Below, one piece after another: positions 50,461 through 57,459 of a stretch of 64,000 nt of DNA (the first letter of the stretch is position 1; every line of letters starts with the position of its first letter). A program made the position numbers and the translations under genes. Location: assembly GCF_047200635.1 (NCBI RefSeq), contig NZ_JBJZOI010000004.1, forward strand, positions 124,001 to 188,000. The letters run 5' to 3'. Origin of the DNA: Saccharopolyspora_C sp047200635. GTDB lineage: Bacteria; Actinomycetota; Actinomycetes; Mycobacteriales; Pseudonocardiaceae. Below the pieces are notes generated by a model. That model did not search any database. It worked only from the letters and a program-made list of their open reading frames with translations, and was not told the origin of the DNA.

Positions 50461-52266
50461 TCAGCGCAGCTGGCCGCAGGAGGTCGCGCCCTCGTCGGCG
50501 TTGGCCTCCAAGCGCACGTCGGAGAACGTGATGTCCATCCGCCGCTGCGAGTACACCAGGAACGCCGTGTTCATCCGCTTCGGATCCAGCCCCGCGTCGG
50601 TGAAGCAGGCCAGCGGGATCGTCACCGTCGTCTTGCGGCCCACCGGCAAGTCCCCGACCAGGTCGGACACCGGGACTTCGCCGGAGCACGGGTGGTGGCA
50701 GTGCATCGCGAGCTTGGTCTCGCCGTCGCCCGCGGGGGCGTGCAGCTCGGCGTCGAAGACCAGCGCGCCGCCGTTGTCCGCGTAGGGCGAGATGTCCTGG
50801 TCGTGATCGGTCTGCAGGTAGAACTGCGCCGGGGCGTCATCGGTCCACGCCACCCGCACCCCGCCGGAGTCGGGGTCCGGGGTCGCGCGGATGTACGGCG
50901 GCTGCTCGGCGCCGTCCGCGCCCAGCGCCGTGCCGCCCCACCCGGCGTCCGAGCCGAGATAACCCGTGAAGGGGCGCGCGGGGCCGTCGGCGTAGATCGG
51001 CAGCGGCTGGGCCGGTGCGGCCGGCCCGGACGTGGCGACCAGGGTGGTGGCGGCCGCGGCCACGACCACCACGGCGGCCGCGGCGATCCCCGGGATCAGC
51101 CACTTCCGGCGCGCGGGCGCGGTCGGCGCCGCCGCCGGGGGAGTCCCGGGAGCCGCCGTCCCGCCGGCCGGCGCGGCGGCGGGCAGGGTGGGGGGCGGGG
51201 AGTTCGCCGGCCGGGGGTGCGCGGAGACGAGGGCGGCACCGAGCGACACCGTGAACTTCGGGTGCAGCGTCACCCGCACCGGCTTGTTGAACTCCTGCGA
51301 GACCAGCTGCCCGACCAGCGGGACCCGGGACGAGCCGCCCGCGAGCAGCACCGCGGACAGGTCGTCGGGGCGCAGCCCGGCGGAGGTCGTGGTGCGGCGC
51401 AGCGCGTCGATCGTCAGCTGCACCGACGGCTTGATCATGTCGTTGAACTCGAGCCGGGTGATGACCACCTCGCGCGAGCCCGACGGCAGCGGCACGGTCA
51501 GCCGGACGTCCGGCTCGATGGACAGCGCCTCCTTGGCGCGCACGCACATCTCGACGACATCGGCGTGCGCGGCGGCCTGCTTGGGGTCGGAGTGGTCCAG
51601 CGCGCTGATCGCGCCGTCCAGGCGCTGGTCGACGTGCGCCAGCAGCGCCTCGTCGAAGTCGATGCCGCCGAGGTGCTCGATGCCCTCCGGGGTGCCGAGG
51701 ATCTCCATCCGCCCGGCGCGCATCCGCAGGATGGTGCTGTCGAAGGTGCCCCCGCCGAGGTCGTAGACGGCGACCGTCTCGCCGTCCCCGAGCCTGCGCT
51801 CGCTGGAGTAGTGCGTCGCCGCGGCCTCCGGCTCGGTGAGCAGGCGGAAGTCCTCGACCGATGCCAGGCGCGGGACCTCGGTGAAGTGCTCCCGCCGGTA
51901 CGGGCCCCAGATCGCCGGGTAGGTCAGCACCACCGACTCCGGAGGCCCGCCCGCGAACCGGCTGACGGTGGCGAGCACGTGGCGCAGTTGCGCGGCCATC
52001 AGCGCCGCGGGGGAGTACGTCGATCCGCCGAGCACCACCGGGGTGGGGTCGCCGAGCCGACGCTTGAAGTTCCGCGCGGTCAACGCCGGATCGGAGCCGG
52101 ACCCCGGAACCGACTCACCTGTCCACAGAGCTCCGTCAGGGGCCCGGTAGACCACCGACGGAACGATCATCCCCGACGAGATCGGCACCATGCGGGTGCC
52201 GTCGGGGCCGCTGATCGCCGCGGAGGTGAAGGAGGTTCCGAGATCGATCCCCACGCCATAACGCAC
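50461..52266 (-). CDS. membrane-anchored Hsp70-like protein with C-terminal extracytoplasmic domain
   Basis: The protein has 601 residues from GTG 52266, which follows AAAGGGG. Residues 1-350 are an actin/Hsp70-type ATPase domain: YGVGIDLGTSFTSAA, VYDLGGGTFDS (about 165-175) and VLLAGGSSRVPLVGQLV. There is no canonical Hsp70 substrate-binding domain. Instead a Pro/Ala linker leads to one membrane helix (about 388-412) and a roughly 185-residue C-terminal part with VRVAWTDDAPAQFYL, ALVFDAELHAP, LAMHCHHPCSGEV and IPLACF. From memory this resembles the galactose-binding-like ExoP_C domain of some glucan hydrolases. The ATPase would be cytoplasmic and the tail outside. Function unknown. Confidence 0.85.
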   Translation of the reverse strand: MRYGVGIDLGTSFTSAAISGPDGTRMVPISSGMIVPSVVYRAPDGALWTGESVPGSGSDPALTARNFKRRLGDPTPVVLGGSTYSPAALMAAQLRHVLATVSRFAGGPPESVVLTYPAIWGPYRREHFTEVPRLASVEDFRLLTEPEAAATHYSSERRLGDGETVAVYDLGGGTFDSTILRMRAGRMEILGTPEGIEHLGGIDFDEALLAHVDQRLDGAISALDHSDPKQAAAHADVVEMCVRAKEALSIEPDVRLTVPLPSGSREVVITRLEFNDMIKPSVQLTIDALRRTTTSAGLRPDDLSAVLLAGGSSRVPLVGQLVSQEFNKPVRVTLHPKFTVSLGAALVSAHPRPANSPPPTLPAAAPAGGTAAPGTPPAAAPTAPARRKWLIPGIAAAAVVVVAAAATTLVATSGPAAPAQPLPIYADGPARPFTGYLGSDAGWGGTALGADGAEQPPYIRATPDPDSGGVRVAWTDDAPAQFYLQTDHDQDISPYADNGGALVFDAELHAPAGDGETKLAMHCHHPCSGEVPVSDLVGDLPVGRKTTVTIPLACFTDAGLDPKRMNTAFLVYSQRRMDITFSDVRLEANADEGATSCGQLR

Positions 52267-52749
52267 TACTCGCGCCCCTTTCAGGTCAGCGAAAGCGAAA
52301 ACGATCACACCCGAGTCCGGGCAATTCTATGCGTCGCCGCCGAGCGGCGGCATCCCCCCTTTCCAACGACTCGGCCACGAACCCGCCGGCCCGCTGCGCG
52401 GGTGAATTCCAGGTGTGCAGGACGGCTGGGCCGACGGCGCGGAAGGCCACCGGCCCTTCCCGCGCGGTCCGGTCCGACAATGCGGCGGGCTCCGGAATTG
52501 GGGAGGGGAGTGTCCGAATTCGGCGAATGCGGCTCCGCGAATGGGCCGCGCCGGATCGAGACCTCGGGTGGTGGTGCGCGAGCCCTCGGAGCGCGCCGTG
52601 AGCCGGATCACCGGGCTCCGGGTTGAGCGTGCCGCGACGGCACCGCTTCTCCTGGTCGCACAGCCCGCCGCGCCCTCCGCCGAGGTGCGGCGCCCGGACC
52701 CGGACGGTCGGGGCAGCGGGGAACGCGGCGTGGTGAGGGGAGGTGCGCG
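52267..52749. other. gene-free divergent region between Hsp70-like and MFS genes
   Basis: I see no credible gene in these 483 bases; the open frames lack family features and codon bias. It holds a minus-strand TAGAAT (plus-strand 52324-52329) about 60 bases before the Hsp70-like GTG, good for an actinobacterial -10 box, with no clear -35. An inverted repeat GCCGCC-GAGC-GGCGGC (52336-52351) lies just upstream of that box and could be an operator. On the plus strand GGGGAGG (about 52737-52743) is the ribosome binding site of the MFS gene; no promoter is obvious for it. Confidence 0.5.
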
Positions 52750-54102
52750 GTGCGTCGCAGCGCCGTCGTGCATGTGTCCTCGTACGGACTTTCGTTGCTG
52801 GGCAAGGGAATCGCGAGTGCGGTCCTCCCGTTGCTGGTGCTCGACCGCACCGGTGACGTGCTGGCCGCGGGCGTGATCGCCACTGCCACCACCGCTGCCT
52901 CCGCGGCGACCGGGCTGGTCTCCGGGCTGCTCGTGGACCGCTTCGACCGCCGCTGGGTGTCGGTGGTCTCGGACCTCCTCGCCGCGCTGTCGGTGGCGTC
53001 GCTGCCGCTCATCGACGCCTGGGTCGGGCTGAACATGGGCTGGTTCCTGGCCCTGGGGGTGCTCGGGGCGGTGATCCGGGTGCCGGGCATGACCGCGCAC
53101 GAGTCCTTGCTGCCCGTGCTGGCCAGGCTCACCCCGGGTGGTCCGCGCAGGCTGGAGCGCCTGATCGCGGTGCGGGAGGCGGTCGGCAACGTGCTGGTGC
53201 TCGCCGGGCCGGGGCTGGGCGGGCTGATGGTGTGGCTGCTGGGGCTGAGCCCGGCGTTGCTGCTGGTGAACGCCGCGACGAGCCTGCTCGGGGCGGCGCT
53301 GACCCTGGTGCTCGACCCGCGCTGCGGCGTCGTGGAGCGGGAGCCCGCGGTCCCCGGGCGCGGCCCGGTGCGCGCTGCGGCCGCCGACCTGCTGGTGGGG
53401 TGGCGCTTCCTGGCGCGGAACCGGATCGTGCTGGGCGCCTCCGCGATCACGGCGGTGTTCGCCGCCGTGATGAGCGTCCTGCAGACCGTCGTGATGCCGG
53501 CCTACTTCACCGGTGTCGGCCTGCCCGCGCTGGCCGGTCTCACCCTGAGCGCGCTCGCGGCGGGCAGCATCCTGGGATCCGCGCTGTACGCCGCCTCGGC
53601 CGGACGGGTGTCGCGGCGGGCCTGGTTCGTCATCGGGATGCTCGGCACCCTGACCGGCTTCGCGCTGCTGGCCACCCTGGCCGAGCCGTGGGTGGTGTTC
53701 GCGGCGGCGGCGCTGGTGGGCTTGACGAACGGGCCCGCGGGCACCGTGCTGGGGGTGCTCACCGTGGAGGTCACCCCGGACGCGATGCGCGGCCGGGTGC
53801 TCGGCGCGCAGAACACGCTGCTGCTCGCCGCGCCCGCGCTGGCCACGGCACCGCTCGCGGCGCTCGCCGACGCGGCCGGGCTGCGCCCCGCCGCCGTGGT
53901 GCTGGCGGTGCTCGTGGGCGCGACCTCGGTGCTGGCGCTGTTCGCGCCGGTGTTCCGCGACCTCGACCCGCACGCCGACCTCGACCCGCACGCCGGTCCC
54001 GAGCCCGCGGCGGGGGTGCCCGGAACTGTGCCCCTGGGGCCGGCCGAGTCCCTGGTCACAGCCGCTTCGCCGACCGCGAACACCCTGGGAGGAGCCCGGT
54101 GA
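52750..54102 (+). CDS. MFS transporter
   Basis: The protein has 450 residues and about twelve hydrophobic segments in two halves around a cytoplasmic loop near residue 190. LVDRFDRRWVSVVSDLL is the loop 2-3 motif of the major facilitator superfamily, of the MFS_3/enterobactin-exporter-like group. GTG 52750 follows GGGGAGG. A small duplication DLDPHADLDPHA lies near the C-terminus. The stop overlaps the start of the dialkylglycine decarboxylase gene (GTGA), so the two are translationally coupled; it may move an amino acid or peptide related to that enzyme, which is inference. Confidence 0.85.
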   Translation: MRRSAVVHVSSYGLSLLGKGIASAVLPLLVLDRTGDVLAAGVIATATTAASAATGLVSGLLVDRFDRRWVSVVSDLLAALSVASLPLIDAWVGLNMGWFLALGVLGAVIRVPGMTAHESLLPVLARLTPGGPRRLERLIAVREAVGNVLVLAGPGLGGLMVWLLGLSPALLLVNAATSLLGAALTLVLDPRCGVVEREPAVPGRGPVRAAAADLLVGWRFLARNRIVLGASAITAVFAAVMSVLQTVVMPAYFTGVGLPALAGLTLSALAAGSILGSALYAASAGRVSRRAWFVIGMLGTLTGFALLATLAEPWVVFAAAALVGLTNGPAGTVLGVLTVEVTPDAMRGRVLGAQNTLLLAAPALATAPLAALADAAGLRPAAVVLAVLVGATSVLALFAPVFRDLDPHADLDPHAGPEPAAGVPGTVPLGPAESLVTAASPTANTLGGAR

Positions 54103-55430
54103 ACCGATGGACGACGACCGGTCCGGACCGTACTGTCCCGATCATGTCCGACACCTCTCCGGAACAACATCTCATCCGCTACTCGGGTGGCGGTTCGTTC
54201 AGCCCCGGGATCATCGACCGCGCCGAGGGCAGCTCGGTGTTCACCGAGGACGGTCGGGAGCTGCTCGACTTCACCTCGGGGCAGATGAGCGCGATCCTCG
54301 GCCACTCACACCCGGAGATCGTCGCCACCGTGCGCGAGCAGGTCGGGCGGCTCGACCACCTCTACAGCGGGATGCTCAGCCGCCCGGTCGTGGATCTCGC
54401 CCGCCGGCTGACCGAATCGGTGCCCGCGCCGCTCGAGAAGGCGATGCTGCTCACCACCGGCGCGGAGGCCAACGAGGCCGCGCTGCGGATGGCCAAGCTC
54501 GTCACCGGCGGGCACGAGGTCGTCTCCTTCGCCCGCTCCTGGCACGGCATGACCCAGGCCGCCGCGGCCGCCACCTACGTCGCCGGGCGCAGCGGCTACG
54601 GCCCCTCGGCGCCGGGCAACTTCGCGCTGCCCGTGCCGGACCGCTCGCGGCCGGACATCGTGGACGCGGACGGCGAGCTGGACTGGCGCCGCCAGCTGGA
54701 CCTGGGCTTCGACCTGATCGACGCCCAGTCGACCGGTGGGCTCGCGGCCTGCCTGGTGGAGCCGATCCTGAGCTCCGGCGGAATCGTCGACCTGCCCCCG
54801 GGCTACCTGGCTGCGCTGCGGGACAAGTGCCACGAGCGCGGGATGCTGCTGGTGCTGGACGAGGCCCAGACCGGGCTGTGCCGGACCGGCGACTGGTACG
54901 CCTTCGAGCGCGACGGGGTCGTGCCGGACGTGCTGGTGCTGTCCAAGACCCTCGGCGCCGGGCTGCCGCTGGCGGCGGTGCTCACCAGCGCGGAGATCGA
55001 GCAGCGGGCGCACGAGCGCGGCTTCCTGTTCTTCACCACGCACGTCAACGACCCGCTGCCCGCCGCCGTCGGCAACACCGTGCTGGACGTGCTCACCCGG
55101 GACCGGCTGGACCTGCGGGCCCGCGAGCTCGGGGACCGGTTGCGGAGCGGGCTCGACGAGCTCGACTCGCGTTACGAGGCGGTGTGGGACGTCCGGGGCC
55201 GCGGCCTGCTGGTCGGGCTCGAGCTCACCGCCGACGGTGCGGCGGGGGCCGATGCGCTGGGCGCGGCCGTGACCCGGCGCTGCGGGGAGCTGGGGCTGCA
55301 CCTCAACATCGTGCAGCTCCCGGGGATGGGCGGGATCTTCCGCATCGCGCCGCCGTTGACCGCGACCGAGGCCGAGATCGACCGCGGCCTGGAGATCCTC
55401 GACACCGCGCTGAAGGACGTGGCCGGCTGA
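54099..55430 (+). CDS. dgdA: 2,2-dialkylglycine decarboxylase (PLP, class III aminotransferase fold)
   Basis: This PLP enzyme has about 444 residues and would decarboxylate 2,2-dialkylglycines such as 2-aminoisobutyrate and transfer the amino group to pyruvate. It tracks the Burkholderia enzyme closely: DFTSGQMSAILGHSHPEI, YSGMLSRPVVDLA, SWHGMTQAAA, VEPILSSGGIVDLPPGYLAAL, LDEAQTGLCRTG, the PLP lysine in LSKTLGAGLPLAAV, and IVQLPGMGGIFRIAPPLT. GTG 54099 is chosen because GGGAGGAG precedes it and it overlaps the MFS stop; ATG 54144 would give the more usual 429 residues but has a weak ribosome site. Assignment over plain class III aminotransferases rests on the strings listed. Confidence 0.88.
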   Translation: MNRWTTTGPDRTVPIMSDTSPEQHLIRYSGGGSFSPGIIDRAEGSSVFTEDGRELLDFTSGQMSAILGHSHPEIVATVREQVGRLDHLYSGMLSRPVVDLARRLTESVPAPLEKAMLLTTGAEANEAALRMAKLVTGGHEVVSFARSWHGMTQAAAAATYVAGRSGYGPSAPGNFALPVPDRSRPDIVDADGELDWRRQLDLGFDLIDAQSTGGLAACLVEPILSSGGIVDLPPGYLAALRDKCHERGMLLVLDEAQTGLCRTGDWYAFERDGVVPDVLVLSKTLGAGLPLAAVLTSAEIEQRAHERGFLFFTTHVNDPLPAAVGNTVLDVLTRDRLDLRARELGDRLRSGLDELDSRYEAVWDVRGRGLLVGLELTADGAAGADALGAAVTRRCGELGLHLNIVQLPGMGGIFRIAPPLTATEAEIDRGLEILDTALKDVAG

Positions 55431-55435
55431 CGCGC

Positions 55436-55472
55436 CGGGTTCATCGGCCGGGCCTCCCGGCCGATGAACCCG
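55436..55472 (+). terminator. perfect 17-bp hairpin terminator
   Basis: CGGGTTCATCGGCCGGG and its exact reverse complement flank a CCT loop, five bases after the decarboxylase stop. There is no U-tract. It lies in a convergent intergenic region. Confidence 0.85.
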
Positions 55473-55523
55473 CGTCCTCGCCGACGGCCCGCGCACGGTC
55501 GTGCCGCGCGGACGGGCACGAGG

Positions 55524-55555
55524 GGCCTCGCGATTCGTCGGGAGACCGCGAGGCC
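55524..55555 (-). terminator. hairpin downstream of small membrane protein gene
   Basis: GGCCTCGCG (55524-55532) pairs with CGCGAGGCC (55547-55555) around a 14-base loop, 36 bases past the stop of the minus-strand gene. It is a likely terminator for that gene. Confidence 0.55.
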
Positions 55556-55590
55556 GCCGACCGCACCGCTGCTCAGGTGCGGGGGAGCGC

Positions 55591-55845
55591 TCAGCCGCCG
55601 ACCTCCTGGCCGAAGCGCAGGAGTGAGCGGAAGAAGTCGATGGGCGCGTTGATGAGCGACCGCGCACCGTCACCGAGCCAACCCCACCAGTAGTTGACCC
55701 CGCTGGCCGCGCCGCTGGGGTCCTTCGCGATCAGCGCCAGCAGCACGATCACGGCCAGCACGAGCAGGATGACACCCAACGTGATCGCGCAACCGGTGTT
55801 GCGGAGCCGCTTGCGGACGGGCTTGCGATCGGAACTGCTGGGCAT
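55591..55845 (-). CDS. small membrane protein of unknown function
   Basis: This 84-residue protein has ATG 55845 behind GGAGGTGG. The N-terminus is basic (DRKPVRKRLRN), followed by one membrane helix ITLGVILLVLAVIVLLALI and an aromatic/amphipathic C-terminal part (VNYWWGWLGDGARSLIN, DFFRSLLRFGQEVGG). Positive-inside topology places the C-terminal part outside the cell. I do not recognise a characterised family. Confidence 0.7.
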   Translation of the reverse strand: MPSSSDRKPVRKRLRNTGCAITLGVILLVLAVIVLLALIAKDPSGAASGVNYWWGWLGDGARSLINAPIDFFRSLLRFGQEVGG

Positions 55846-55939
55846 GGAGCCACCTCCGGTCGACCGGGCTTGGTTGGCACCGGACCTTAGGGCACGTCGC
55901 GCCCCATCGGGGGTTCCGCGTCCGAACCGTTGCCCGAGA

Positions 55940-56326
55940 TCACTCGTGGTCACCGTCCACATAGGACCACGAGGCGCCATCGCGCTCGAAGCGGCTGCGC
56001 TCGGTGATCGAGCCCGCCCGCCCGCGGATCCGGTGGTGGGCCCGGAACCGGACGGTCCCGGCGGTGTCGAACGGCCCGCCGCCGGTGCGTTCCAGGATCT
56101 CCAGCCGGGTCCAGCGCTGCTCGGGGTCGAGCTCCAGCTCGACGGGCCGGGTCGACGGGTGCCAGGTCCGCAGCAGGTGATCGACGTCACCAACCGCGAA
56201 CGCGGAGAACCGCGACCGCATCAGCTGCTCGGCCGTCGCCGCGCGGCGCTCACCGACGTGCAGCGGCCCGCAGCACTCGCCGAACGTCTCGCCCGTCCCG
56301 CACGGGCACCGCGAAGAAGTGCTCAC
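55940..56326 (-). CDS. YchJ-family (UPF0225) SEC-C motif protein
   Basis: The protein has 128 residues from GTG 56326. It opens with the zinc-binding SEC-C motif CPCGTGETFGECCGPLH and continues with ATAEQLMRSRFSAFAVGDVDHLLRTWHP, RWTRLEI and VRFRAHHRI, the YchJ signature with an NTF2-like fold. The biochemical role is unknown. It stands alone between hairpins. Confidence 0.85.
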   Translation of the reverse strand: MSTSSRCPCGTGETFGECCGPLHVGERRAATAEQLMRSRFSAFAVGDVDHLLRTWHPSTRPVELELDPEQRWTRLEILERTGGGPFDTAGTVRFRAHHRIRGRAGSITERSRFERDGASWSYVDGDHE

Positions 56327-56420
56327 GACCGGAGTCTCCCACGCGGACCGCGCGGCCTCGGCCACCGCGCCACCCGGCGCGGGAGCCGCCGGAGCACGCG
56401 CCCCTGAGCGGTCCGCGACG

Positions 56421-56454
56421 GCCCGGCCGCCCGCGACTTCGCGAACGGCCGGGC
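56421..56454 (-). terminator. extended hairpin downstream of UbiA-like gene
   Basis: GCCCGGCCG (56421-56429) pairs with CGGCCGGGC (56446-56454), and inside it CGCGA pairs with TCGCG around a CT loop. It lies about 130 bases beyond the UbiA stop on the minus strand and is the likely end of that operon. The rest of this 254-bp gap shows nothing else. Confidence 0.6.
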
Positions 56455-56580
56455 GGAGTCCGAACCGCTGGCGGTCCTCCGCTGCCCGAGCGCTCAGCGG
56501 CGGTGCCGGAAATCCCGGCAGAACTCGGCGGTCCGCCTGGTCCGCCCGGCGGCGCCGGAGGTGGCGAGCCCGGGGCTCCC

Positions 56581-57459
56581 TCACCAGGTCAGCAAGCGGA
56601 ACAGGGTGCAGGTGCCCAGCAGGACGACGTAGCCAAGCAGCGTCGGTCCGGCGGGTGCGTAGCGGTGCCCGGTGGTGCGGGCGAACCTCGCCAGACCCCA
56701 GGCGGTGCACGGCAGCGGCAGCAGGAAGACGAGCACCTGCCAGCTCGCCCCCGCCCAGACCAGGCCCGCAGCGGCCTGCGCGGCGCAGGCCGCGACCAGC
56801 AGCCCGGCCGAGACCGCCAGCGCCCCGGCCGTTCCCGCGGCCGTGGAGTACAGCTTCTCGCCCGGCACCGCGAATTCCGCCCGCACCGTTTTCCGGGCGA
56901 CCTCCCAGTGCAGGTAGCCGAGCACGACCGAGCTGACCAACAGCGCGGACGGCAGCACCGGCAGCGGCCCGCCGAGCGCGACGACCAGGCACACCAGCAG
57001 CGTCTTGAGCTGGACGGTGAGCGCGATGTTGCGCCACATGCTCGCGTCGAAGCGTCCCCAGGAAGTCTCCAGCCAGCCCAGGAACAGCGAGAACGCCATC
57101 GCCGCCACCGCCACCAGCACCGGCCCGAGCCCGGCGAGCGCCGAGGCGGCGAGCGCGACGGCGGCGGAGACCACCAGGTAGATCCCGATGTCGCGGGTGG
57201 TGACCTCGCCGGTGACGACGGGGCGGCGCGGGTTGAACTCCCGGTCGTAGTCGCGGTCCTTGACCTCGTCGACCGAGCGCAGGAAGAACAGCAGCGCGAA
57301 CAGGGCGACCGCCGCGCAGCCCGCCGCCCCGAACCCGGGACCGGGCCCGTTCCGCAGCGGGGCGAGGGCCGAGAGCACGCCCGAGACCAGCAGCGACACG
57401 TAGAAGACGTACTTCAGCGGCGGGAACCGCTTCGTGAAGAACCGCCAGAACACCCGCAT
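56581..57459 (-). CDS. UbiA-superfamily prenyltransferase (membrane)
   Basis: The protein has 292 residues and about eight to nine hydrophobic segments. The first Asp-rich motif region FFLRSVDEVKDRDYDREFNP followed by RRPVVTGEVTTRDI is the UbiA pattern (NxxxDxxxD-like, then N-P-x-R-P). A clear second Asp-rich motif is not obvious; RFDASMWRNIALTVQ is where I would expect it. Members join isoprenoid chains to aromatic or other acceptors, or cyclise them, inside the membrane. The ATG overlaps the upstream stop (TGATG), so it is coupled to the PEP-utilizing enzyme. The acceptor cannot be predicted. Confidence 0.8.
   Translation of the reverse strand: MRVFWRFFTKRFPPLKYVFYVSLLVSGVLSALAPLRNGPGPGFGAAGCAAVALFALLFFLRSVDEVKDRDYDREFNPRRPVVTGEVTTRDIGIYLVVSAAVALAASALAGLGPVLVAVAAMAFSLFLGWLETSWGRFDASMWRNIALTVQLKTLLVCLVVALGGPLPVLPSALLVSSVVLGYLHWEVARKTVRAEFAVPGEKLYSTAAGTAGALAVSAGLLVAACAAQAAAGLVWAGASWQVLVFLLPLPCTAWGLARFARTTGHRYAPAGPTLLGYVVLLGTCTLFRLLTW

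Noticed and set aside
49855..52626. 923-codon plus-strand frame opposite the GOLPH3-like and Hsp70-like genes
   Set aside because: The minus-strand proteins have clear family motifs; the plus-strand translation has none.
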